Source: Rhodoferax sp.
GTDB taxonomy: Bacteria > Pseudomonadota > Gammaproteobacteria > Burkholderiales > Burkholderiaceae_C
Direction of reading: 5' to 3'
Assembly: GCA_020048255.1 (NCBI GenBank)
Contig: JAIFMR010000161.1
Coordinates: 772 to 20,046 of the forward strand
DNA: 19,275 nucleotides
Below, one piece after another: positions 1 through 6,047 of this stretch (position 1 is its first letter; each line of letters starts with the position of its first letter). The notes beneath the pieces are model-generated. The model was not told where the DNA came from. It saw only the letters and a program-made list of their open reading frames with translations, and ran no database searches. The translations under genes were made by a program, and so were the position numbers.

Positions 1-258
1 GTGCATGCACCGCTGACGTTTGACATTGTGGACACCTGGATGAAACGCTCCATTGGCGGCTGCCAGTACCATGTGGCTCACCCGGGTGGTTTGAGCTACC
101 AAAGTCTGCCGGTCAACGCCAACGAGGCCGAAAGCCGGCGCTTGTCGCGCTTTACCGCCATGGGGCACACACCGGGTGTCATGAACGTGCCGCCAGCCAC
201 CATCAATGTGCCAGGCAGCCGTGAGTTCCCGTTCACGCTGGATTTGCGCCGCGGATAA
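1..258 (+). CDS. DUF2126 transglutaminase-like protein, C-terminal end (partial)
   Basis: This is the last 85 codons of a frame open at the left edge, ending with TAA at 256-258. The peptide contains SIGGCQYHVAHPGG followed by a PVNANEAESRR segment, which I recognise as the extreme C-terminus of the large (about 1,100-residue) DUF2126 proteins, whose N-terminal part carries a transglutaminase-like fold. The GTG at position 1 is only the first codon inside the window, not a real start. Family members usually sit with a circularly permuted ATP-grasp/alpha-E protein and a small transglutaminase; both are found here at 10938-14644. The biochemical role is not established, although peptide ligation or tagging has been proposed from genome context. 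A strong terminator follows 22 bases after the stop. Family assignment is fairly sure; function is unknown. Confidence 0.8.
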   Translation: MHAPLTFDIVDTWMKRSIGGCQYHVAHPGGLSYQSLPVNANEAESRRLSRFTAMGHTPGVMNVPPATINVPGSREFPFTLDLRRG

Positions 259-280
259 ACCCGCTCTTTGCATCTCTTTT

Positions 281-325
281 AATAGCTGCTAGCGCATACG
301 TGATATGGGCTAGCAGCTATTTTTT
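281..325 (+). terminator. Rho-independent terminator with long perfect stem; likely a dispersed family repeat
   Basis: A perfect 13-base-pair stem is formed by AATAGCTGCTAGC (281-293) and GCTAGCAGCTATT (309-321), with a 15-base loop and a T-run at 320-325. It terminates the DUF2126 gene. For a transcript coming from the right, the stem would be followed by A-rich RNA, so it should work poorly in that direction. The core TAGCTGCTAGC...GCTAGCAGCTA is, from memory, a sequence repeated many times in Comamonadaceae genomes, often downstream of genes; that recollection is not tested here. Confidence 0.85.
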
Positions 326-366
326 ACCAAACTTTAAATGCCACTGTTGCCCCCCTTTTGCTGAGG

Positions 367-780
367 TCACTTGACTGACAGCACTTTGCGCAACTCGATT
401 TGCAGTAACTTGAAGTCAACCGGCTTGGCCAAATAACCATCGGCCCCCGCGCGCATCAGACGCGCCTGATCATCAGCTTCGGTCTGACCCGTGACCATGA
501 TCACCGGCAGATGGCCACCCTGCTGTATTTCCTTCGCACGCAAAGCCTTGAGGGCGTCATAGCCATCCATCACCGGCATCATCACGTCCATCAGCACCAC
601 GTCAAAGCTGAACTTGGCGATGCATTTCAACGCCTTCTCACCATCCCCCACGACCACGCCGGTGTGACCCAAACGATGCAGCAAACTTTTGAGCAATTGT
701 TGATTGACGGGGTTGTCTTCCACAATGAGAATGCTTAGAGCTTCTTGTCCGGGACGAGGCTGATTTGGGTTTATAGTCAC
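367..780 (-). CDS. Single-domain response regulator (CheY-like receiver)
   Basis: This 137-residue protein is a receiver domain preceded by about 15 polar residues. The acidic pocket is E21-D22, the phosphoacceptor is D65 in LMDVMMPVMDG, the switch threonine is T97 (MVTGQ) and the conserved lysine is K119 (AKP). The VEDNPVNQQLL opening is typical of receivers found in hybrid histidine kinases and phosphorelays rather than of classical CheY. There is no output domain, so it must act through protein contact or as a phosphate sink. Translation starts at GTG (780-778), preceded on its strand by AAGGTGAG as ribosome-binding site. It is divergent from the redox operon beginning at 886 and could serve the chemoreceptors further along it. 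No cognate kinase lies in the window. The family is certain; the partner is unknown. Confidence 0.93.
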   Translation of the reverse strand: MTINPNQPRPGQEALSILIVEDNPVNQQLLKSLLHRLGHTGVVVGDGEKALKCIAKFSFDVVLMDVMMPVMDGYDALKALRAKEIQQGGHLPVIMVTGQTEADDQARLMRAGADGYLAKPVDFKLLQIELRKVLSVK

Positions 781-801
781 CTGAGACTCACCTTGGTTTG
801 G

Positions 802-828
802 TTGCTAATTTTTGACATCTTTTAGCAA
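802..828. promoter_or_regulatory. Inverted repeat (candidate operator) in the divergent intergenic region
   Basis: TTGCTAA (802-808) and TTAGCAA (822-828) form a perfect 7-base inverted repeat with a 13-base spacer. The TTGACA box at 812-817 lies between the arms, so a protein bound here would cover the -35 element of the rightward promoter. The arms are offset by 20 bases, about two helical turns, which suits a dimeric regulator. The regulator is unknown. Confidence 0.4.
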
Positions 829-840
829 ACTAGCTTAAGT
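812..840 (+). promoter_or_regulatory. Candidate sigma-70 promoter for the redox operon
   Basis: A perfect -35 hexamer TTGACA (812-817) is followed after 17 bases by TTAAGT (835-840), a weak -10 match with three of six consensus positions. Transcription would begin near 847, about 40 bases before the cupredoxin ATG. The -10 element is the weak point of this call. Confidence 0.4.
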
Positions 841-885
841 CATTGCGATATTCAGCATGTTTTTCACACCTCAACAGGAGCACCC

Positions 886-1203
886 ATGAAATTGATCCCC
901 GTTATTTGTCTTATTGTGGGTCTGGCAGCCCAGCCTGCTTTCGCCGCGGAGCATCAGGTTGACCAAAAAGACAAGCAATTCAGCAAAAAATCTCTCAAAA
1001 TCAAACTGGGTGACGTGGTTGAGTTTCGCAATTCTGACCCCTTTGCGCACAATATTTTTTCTCTGTCAGATGTCAAGTCGTTTGATCTGGGCTCCTACAC
1101 GCAGGGCCAGTCCAAAAAAGTAACCTTTGACAAAGTGGGCAAGGTTGAGGTGGAGTGCTCCATTCACCCCACCATGCAAATGGTGATCGAGGTCGAAAAA
1201 TGA
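886..1203 (+). CDS. Periplasmic cupredoxin (plastocyanin/amicyanin-like)
   Basis: This 105-residue secreted blue-copper protein is a probable single-electron carrier in the periplasm. Residues 1-20 are a Sec signal peptide ending AFA. Likely type-1 copper ligands are H55 (DPFAHNIF), C91 and H94 (VECSIHPTM), with M97 or M99 as the axial ligand; this spacing fits the plastocyanin-like proteins often annotated near methylamine-utilisation genes. An AGGAG ribosome-binding site lies at 876-880. Its stop overlaps the start of the cytochrome c gene in the ATGA at 1200-1203, so the two are probably translated together and may hand electrons to each other. It is probably the first gene of a rightward operon, behind the promoter at 812-840. 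The fold is confident; the redox partner is inferred from the neighbours. Confidence 0.9.
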   Translation: MKLIPVICLIVGLAAQPAFAAEHQVDQKDKQFSKKSLKIKLGDVVEFRNSDPFAHNIFSLSDVKSFDLGSYTQGQSKKVTFDKVGKVEVECSIHPTMQMVIEVEK

Positions 1204-1646
1204 GTGCCGTTTTCAAGGCCTTGACCGTTGTGGTGCTACTGGCTGCAGGTTTACACGCCAGCGCACAGGACCTGAAAGCTGCGGACCCTGCAGCCATCCT
1301 CAAAACCTGCAGTCCCTCCATCACCGACGAATGTGTGGTGCGCAACTTCAAGGACACCCAGGAGGCGTCCATCATTCGTGGCCGCTTGGTGTTTCAGAAC
1401 TACTGCACACTTTGCCATGGTGCAGAAGGCAAGGGCAACGGTCGTGCGGCAAAAATTCACAACCCGCCACCATTCAACCTGACTGTTTCCACCGCGCCGC
1501 GCGACTACATCTCGCAAGTGATTCGTAAAGGTGGTGAGGCCATGGGCCGCGGCAAGGGCATGCCACCCTGGAGTGAGCAGCTGACCGACGAGCAAATTGG
1601 TGACGCCCTGAATTTTCTGTTCTCCATTCGAACCATTAAAAATTGA
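1200..1646 (+). CDS. Secreted monoheme cytochrome c
   Basis: This 148-residue class I c-type cytochrome carries electrons in the periplasm. Residues 1-22 form a signal peptide ending ASA. Heme attaches at C69-T-L-C72-H73 within NYCTLCHGAEGKGNG, and M121 in GKGMPPW is the likely distal ligand. Two further cysteines (C37, C45) precede the heme region and could form a disulfide. I chose ATG at 1200 because it overlaps the cupredoxin stop (ATGA) and gives a clean signal peptide; the in-frame ATG at 1155 would add 15 charged residues ahead of it. The next gene encodes a diheme peroxidase 23 bases downstream, so this cytochrome and the cupredoxin are reasonable electron donors to it. Which protein donates to which cannot be read from sequence. 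Confidence 0.92.
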   Translation: MSAVFKALTVVVLLAAGLHASAQDLKAADPAAILKTCSPSITDECVVRNFKDTQEASIIRGRLVFQNYCTLCHGAEGKGNGRAAKIHNPPPFNLTVSTAPRDYISQVIRKGGEAMGRGKGMPPWSEQLTDEQIGDALNFLFSIRTIKN

Positions 1647-1669
1647 CCTAGAAAGGCTTAGATTGCATC

Positions 1670-2698
1670 ATGAAAAAATTATTACTCACGTTGGCTGTTG
1701 CAGCCACATCCTGGGGTGTTCAGGCGGCCGACACGGCTTATGTCTTTCAGGCAGGCCACCCCAGCCTGAAAGAATTCATTCTGGGCCCCGTTCCCCATCC
1801 CGACGACAACAAGCCCAACGCTGACCGGATTTTGTTGGGTCAAAAACTGTTTTTTGACCCCCGTATGTCCGGCGATGGCAATATGTCCTGCGCCACTTGC
1901 CACAACCCAGCCCTGGGTTGGTCCGATGGCTTGCCCACAGCCCGCGGCGTCAAGAGCTCGGTGTTAGGGCGTGCGTCGCCCACCGTGTTCAACACAGCTT
2001 ACAACAGCATCCAGATGTGGGATGGCCGCAAAAAGTCGCTCGAAGACCAGGCCATGGGCCCCATGCAAGCCAATGTCGAGATGAACATGGACATTGGCAA
2101 GCTGTTCAGCTGGATCAAGTCAAACGAAGGCTACAAAACACTGTTTGCCAAAGCTTACCCTGGTGAGCCTATCAGCGAATCCACGCTGTCCAGAGCCATT
2201 GCTGCCTATGAGCGCACCGTGATCAGTGACAACTCGCCGTTTGACCGCTGGCTCAAGGGCGACGCCAAAGCCATGACTGCGCAACAGGTGGACGGCTTCA
2301 AGGTGTTTGTAGGCAAAGGCAATTGCACCGCTTGCCACAGTGGCGCCAACCTGACCGACAACGGCTTCCACAATGTGGGGTTGGCATCTTGGGGCAAGGC
2401 CGAACCTGACATGGGTCGCTATGGCATTCGCCCAGTGGCGGCCTTGAAAGGCGCCTTCAAGACACCCACAGTGCGCGAAGCGGCTCGCACCGGCCCATTT
2501 TTCCACGACGGTTCGGCGATCACGCTGATGGACGTGGTGGAACACTATGACCGTGGCGGTGACGTCAAAACCAATTTGTCGGCCAATATCAAGCCGCTGA
2601 ATTTGAGCAAGACTGAGAAAGAAGCGCTGGTGGCCTTTATGGAAGGTTTGTCGTCGCCCTTTATTGTGGCTTCCATCCCAGAACTGCCCTTGAAGTAA
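1670..2698 (+). CDS. Diheme cytochrome c peroxidase / MauG-family protein
   Basis: This 342-residue periplasmic protein is of the bacterial diheme peroxidase superfamily, which reduces hydrogen peroxide using electrons from small cytochromes or cupredoxins; MauG relatives instead oxidise protein side chains. Residues 1-19 are a signal peptide ending VQA. Heme sites are C74-A-T-C77-H78 and C219-T-A-C222-H223. The C-terminal signature runs from KTPTVREAARTGPFFHDG, with H279 in FFHDG, to VVEHYDRGG. The family's usual distal-ligand region contains M248 (EPDMGRYG), which leans towards a peroxidase with a methionine ligand rather than the tyrosine of MauG, but this is uncertain without alignment. 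AAGG at 1653-1656 is a weak, distant ribosome-binding site. Placed between cytochrome c and msrP, it likely protects the periplasm against peroxide. Confidence 0.9.
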   Translation: MKKLLLTLAVAATSWGVQAADTAYVFQAGHPSLKEFILGPVPHPDDNKPNADRILLGQKLFFDPRMSGDGNMSCATCHNPALGWSDGLPTARGVKSSVLGRASPTVFNTAYNSIQMWDGRKKSLEDQAMGPMQANVEMNMDIGKLFSWIKSNEGYKTLFAKAYPGEPISESTLSRAIAAYERTVISDNSPFDRWLKGDAKAMTAQQVDGFKVFVGKGNCTACHSGANLTDNGFHNVGLASWGKAEPDMGRYGIRPVAALKGAFKTPTVREAARTGPFFHDGSAITLMDVVEHYDRGGDVKTNLSANIKPLNLSKTEKEALVAFMEGLSSPFIVASIPELPLK

Positions 2699-2706
2699 GC
2701 GGACTG

Positions 2707-3630
2707 ATGCCGTCCAGCATTGTTCGTGGCCTGAGCGAAAGCCAGGTCACTCCAGAGGCATGGTTTGACCCACGTCGGCGCCACTTACTGGCGCTCGCCG
2801 CAGGCCTGAGTTTGGGTTGGACCAACCGTCACGCCTTTGCAGCGCCCTTGCCTGATGCCGCGCTGAAGGCGGGCGGTGAAAAGCTCACGGGCTTGGGTGA
2901 CATCACCAGCTACAACAACTACTACGAATTTTCCACCGACAAAAAAGCCGTCAAAATTCTGGCGCAAGAGTTGACCCTCAAGCCCTGGACCCTCACGGTC
3001 GACGGCGAGGTGGAGAAACCTTACACCATCGACGCCGATGAACTCACCAAACTTTTTGGCTCTGAGGAGCGCATTTATCGGCTTCGCTGTGTCGAAGGTT
3101 GGGCCATGGTGGTGCCTTGGTCAGGCTTTGCCTTGTCCAAGCTGATCGAGCGCGCCCGACCCACCAGCCGGGCCAAGTTTGTCGCTTTTGAGAGCCTCAA
3201 GCGCAGCAGCGAAATGATTGGCCAGCGCAGCAGCAACCTGCCCTGGCCCTACCGTGAGGCCTTGCGCATCGACGAAGCCATGCACCCCTTGGCCTTTGCG
3301 GTCACCGGCTTGTATGGTCAACCTTTGCCCAAACAAAATGGTGCGCCTTTGCGCTTGGCCCTGCCCTGGAAATACGGCTTCAAAAGTGCCAAGGCCATTG
3401 TCCATGTTCAGCTGACCAGCACCCAGCCTGTGACCAGCTGGAACCAGGCCTCGCCTTCAGAGTACGGTTTTTACGGCAACGTCAACCCCGAGGTAGCGCA
3501 TCCACGCTGGAGTCAGTCCCGTGAAAATCGAATTGGTGAGCTACAAAAGAGGCCCACCCTGCCCTACAACGGCTACGCCGAATGGGTGGCCGATCTGTAC
3601 CGCGGACTCGACCCCAAACTATCGTTCTAA
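2707..3630 (+). CDS. msrP: MsrP, periplasmic protein-methionine-sulfoxide reductase catalytic subunit
   Basis: This 307-residue molybdopterin enzyme (formerly YedY) repairs oxidised methionines in periplasmic proteins. A twin-arginine signal is visible as DPRRRHLLALAAG, with probable cleavage after AFA at about residue 46, consistent with export of a folded cofactor-bearing protein. C128 in RLRCVEGW is the molybdenum ligand. The oxidoreductase molybdopterin-binding domain fills the rest, including the family-typical LPWKYGFKSAK and the C-terminal RPTLPYNGY. The gene starts 8 bases after the peroxidase stop with a poor ribosome-binding site (GCGGA), so it is probably read on the same transcript. 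Its membrane partner MsrQ follows 4 bases after the stop. In E. coli this pair is induced by hypochlorous acid through HprRS; no such two-component pair is in the window, so regulation here is probably different. Confidence 0.96.
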   Translation: MPSSIVRGLSESQVTPEAWFDPRRRHLLALAAGLSLGWTNRHAFAAPLPDAALKAGGEKLTGLGDITSYNNYYEFSTDKKAVKILAQELTLKPWTLTVDGEVEKPYTIDADELTKLFGSEERIYRLRCVEGWAMVVPWSGFALSKLIERARPTSRAKFVAFESLKRSSEMIGQRSSNLPWPYREALRIDEAMHPLAFAVTGLYGQPLPKQNGAPLRLALPWKYGFKSAKAIVHVQLTSTQPVTSWNQASPSEYGFYGNVNPEVAHPRWSQSRENRIGELQKRPTLPYNGYAEWVADLYRGLDPKLSF

Positions 3631-3634
3631 CTTC

Positions 3635-4372
3635 ATGTTGGCTGCCTGGCTGAAGAACCATTTTGATGCCGTCTGGCGCAGTGTTTTTTTTGCCAGTGCC
3701 TTCCCTGGGGCTTACTTGGCCTATTTGTTCCAGACTGAAGACCTGGGCTCCAATCCCTTGGCCACTTTGATGCAGAACACGGGTCGGTCTTCGCTGGTGC
3801 TGCTGTCCATCACCTTGCTGGTCACGCCACTGCGCCGCTGGCTATCCAACCTGTCCAAGCTCACCCATCGGCGCTATGGCAAACGCCTGGCGGACTGGAA
3901 CTGGCTCATCAAGCTGCGCCGCCAGTTGGGCCTGTGGTGTTTTTTTTATGCCTTGCTACACGCAGGTGTTTATGTCAACTTTGACATGGCCCTGGATTGG
4001 CAGCAAGGTCTGCGAGACGCCCGCGAGAAGCCTTATATCGTGGCCGGGCTGGCCGGGCTGCTGATGCTGGTTCCGCTGGCCGTCACTTCAACGCAACGAA
4101 TGATTCGCCAGCTGGGACGCAATTGGCGGCGTTTGCACAGTCTGACCTACGCTGTGGCCATTGCCGGGTTGCTTCATTTTTGGTGGATGATGAAACCGGG
4201 CCTTTGGACGCCTTGGCCCGATACACTTGTGCTATTGATTTTGCTGGGCTACAGGGTGCTGCTGCGCACCGGGATCCTGGCCCGATGGGATGGCTTTGAT
4301 GGACAAGAAAGCTCTGACAGAGCTGCCTTGCTGCAACAAACCCGAGAGACAACTGAGGGAAAAACATCATGA
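3635..4372 (+). CDS. msrQ: MsrQ, heme-binding membrane subunit of the MsrPQ system
   Basis: This 245-residue inner-membrane b-type heme protein (formerly YedZ) passes electrons to MsrP. It has five or six hydrophobic helices. Histidines H109 (LLHAGVY), H168 (RRLHSLTY) and H181 (LLHFWWM) are the expected heme ligands, the last two 13 residues apart as in the ferric-reductase-like domain. I chose ATG 3635 because it lies directly after the msrP stop and places the first helix near residue 15; an upstream in-frame ATG at 3521 would overlap msrP and read through msrP sequence in another frame. No clear ribosome-binding site precedes it, so translational coupling to msrP is likely. Its last codons overlap the start of a chemoreceptor gene (ATGA, 4369-4372), which is unusual for msrQ. 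Confidence 0.93.
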   Translation: MLAAWLKNHFDAVWRSVFFASAFPGAYLAYLFQTEDLGSNPLATLMQNTGRSSLVLLSITLLVTPLRRWLSNLSKLTHRRYGKRLADWNWLIKLRRQLGLWCFFYALLHAGVYVNFDMALDWQQGLRDAREKPYIVAGLAGLLMLVPLAVTSTQRMIRQLGRNWRRLHSLTYAVAIAGLLHFWWMMKPGLWTPWPDTLVLLILLGYRVLLRTGILARWDGFDGQESSDRAALLQQTRETTEGKTS

Positions 4373-5976
4373 GCGGTCAGTCAAGTTTCAAAAACAAATT
4401 GGGTCAAGGTGTGACCCTGCGCCTGGCCGGTGGTTATGTGGTCCTGATTTTGGTGATCATTGTGGTCGCGGTGATGGGCATGAACAGCGTCAGCCACATG
4501 CGCAACAAGTTTGAGGTGGTGCTCGACACCCGTATTCCCCGGTTGACCGAACTACAACAAATCCAGGCCGACCTTGCCAACATGAACACCGTTGCTCGCG
4601 ACGCCTTGCTGAGCACTGACGCAGCCAAAATCGAACAGAGCTTGGCCGCCATTGAAGCCGGCCGTACCACCGTAGGCGGCCGCCTTGAAAGCCTGCAAAA
4701 GCTACTGACTGAAGAAGGTACCGAAGCCTCCAAACAAGTCGCCCAACGCATTGGCGACCACAGTTCGGGCATTTTGGTGGGTCTGATCAAGTTTTCCAGG
4801 TTCGTCAAGGCCGACAAGCGTGACCAGGCCCTGGCGCTGCTGCAAGAGTCCTTGCAGGACAAGCTGGTCAAGTTGGCCCAGGAAATTTCGACGTACCAAA
4901 AGTCGCAAATCGACAGCCTGTCTGCTGTCAAAGAAGAGGCCGCTGCCGCGCAAGCGGCTGAAACCTTGCAAGCCACAGCCATCGCGGCCGCAGCTGTGCT
5001 GGCGGCTATTTTCTTTGCTGTAGTGGTGGTGCGCTCGGTCATCCTGCCGCTCAGAGAGGCTACGGCTGTGGCCGAGGTCATGGCTCAGGGTGACTTTACG
5101 CACCGACTCACCGCCAAGAGCCAGGATGAAGTGGGTGCGGTGATCAATGCCTTCAACAAAATTGCCGAAGGTTTGACGGGCTTGGTTTTGAGTATTCGTC
5201 ACAGCGTGGCGCTTGTGAACGACACGGCCGAAAGCATCACCACGCGCAATACCCGCCTGGAAAATCGCGCAGGTGAGCAAACCAAGGCGCTCAACGTCGC
5301 CATGGAGTTCATCGGCAACGTTCAAGGGGTCATCACGCAAAACGTGACCAAGGCAAACCAGGCCATGAGCCTGGCCGGCAACATGGCGGAGGTGGCGCAC
5401 AAAAGCAAAACCTCGGTGCAAGACGCTGTGACCGAAATGAACATGATCAAACAGTCGTCTGACAAAATCACCGACATCATCTCCCTCATTGACAGCATCG
5501 CTTTTCAAACCAATATTCTGGCGCTCAATGCGGCGGTGGAAGCCGCCCGCGCGGGGGAGTCTGGCCGGGGATTTGCCGTGGTCGCTGCAGAAGTGAGAAT
5601 CCTGGCCAAGCGCAGTACAGATGCGTCCAAAGACATCAAGGCGCTGATCAACTCATCCCAGGAACAGGTCAAGCGTGGCACGACCAAAGTTCTGTCCATC
5701 ACTCAGGTGATTGAGCAGGTCGCACAGACCGCCGATGGACTGCGCGGCCTGGTGGAGCAAATTGCCAGCGGATCAGAAGACCAGGGTCAGCAAATGAAAG
5801 AGATGGTGAATTCCGTCTCCGAGTTGACCTCAGGCAACGACAACAACCTGCATATCGTCGGTGGCATGCGCCACACCACCCAGGAGCTGCGTGAAATGGC
5901 GCACTCTCTCAACCAGCAATTGGCAGGTTTCAAAATCAACGAAACCAACGCGTTGGCACTGGAACACAGTGCCTGA
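4369..5976 (+). CDS. Methyl-accepting chemotaxis protein with four-helix-bundle periplasmic sensor
   Basis: This 535-residue chemoreceptor has a canonical layout: first transmembrane helix about 19-40, periplasmic region about 41-202 that looks like a four-helix-bundle (4HB_MCP) ligand domain, second transmembrane helix about 203-224, HAMP about 225-277, and a cytoplasmic signalling domain whose hairpin tip is IAFQTNILALNAAVEAARAG near residues 375-395, the kinase-binding region. There is no C-terminal NWETF-like pentapeptide, so it lacks the tether for adaptation enzymes seen in Tar/Tsr. The start codon overlaps the msrQ stop, implying co-translation with the methionine-sulfoxide repair genes. 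Ligand unknown; the context suggests a redox- or oxidant-related cue. One tip-region position reads EVRILAKRS where EVR-x-LA-x-RS is expected, so it is intact. Confidence 0.95.
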   Translation: MSGQSSFKNKLGQGVTLRLAGGYVVLILVIIVVAVMGMNSVSHMRNKFEVVLDTRIPRLTELQQIQADLANMNTVARDALLSTDAAKIEQSLAAIEAGRTTVGGRLESLQKLLTEEGTEASKQVAQRIGDHSSGILVGLIKFSRFVKADKRDQALALLQESLQDKLVKLAQEISTYQKSQIDSLSAVKEEAAAAQAAETLQATAIAAAAVLAAIFFAVVVVRSVILPLREATAVAEVMAQGDFTHRLTAKSQDEVGAVINAFNKIAEGLTGLVLSIRHSVALVNDTAESITTRNTRLENRAGEQTKALNVAMEFIGNVQGVITQNVTKANQAMSLAGNMAEVAHKSKTSVQDAVTEMNMIKQSSDKITDIISLIDSIAFQTNILALNAAVEAARAGESGRGFAVVAAEVRILAKRSTDASKDIKALINSSQEQVKRGTTKVLSITQVIEQVAQTADGLRGLVEQIASGSEDQGQQMKEMVNSVSELTSGNDNNLHIVGGMRHTTQELREMAHSLNQQLAGFKINETNALALEHSA

Positions 5977-6003
5977 CCCCCTTGTTTTGAATGGATAGAT
6001 AGT

Positions 6004-6028
6004 CGCCCGTCCTCGCCAGAGGTGGGCG
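6004..6028 (+). other. Imperfect intergenic hairpin between two chemoreceptor genes
   Basis: CGCCC (6004-6008) and GGGCG (6024-6028) can pair, with CTC/GAG pairing inside and small internal loops. No T-run follows, so it is not a convincing terminator. It could be an mRNA-stability or processing element in the 71-base gap. The GGAG ribosome-binding site of the next gene is at 6039-6042. Confidence 0.3.
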
Positions 6029-6047
6029 TATCCAGACCGGAGCCCCC

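Noticed and set aside
3521..3634. Upstream start for msrQ at 3521
   Set aside because: The added 38 residues overlap the conserved msrP 3' end and resemble out-of-frame translation, while ATG 3635 fits the family N-terminus.
4702..5508. Long minus-strand open frame of 268 codons inside the first chemoreceptor gene
   Set aside because: It is antisense to a clearly conserved receptor, has a histidine- and glycine-rich composition with no recognisable domain, and arises from GC-biased codon use in the real gene.
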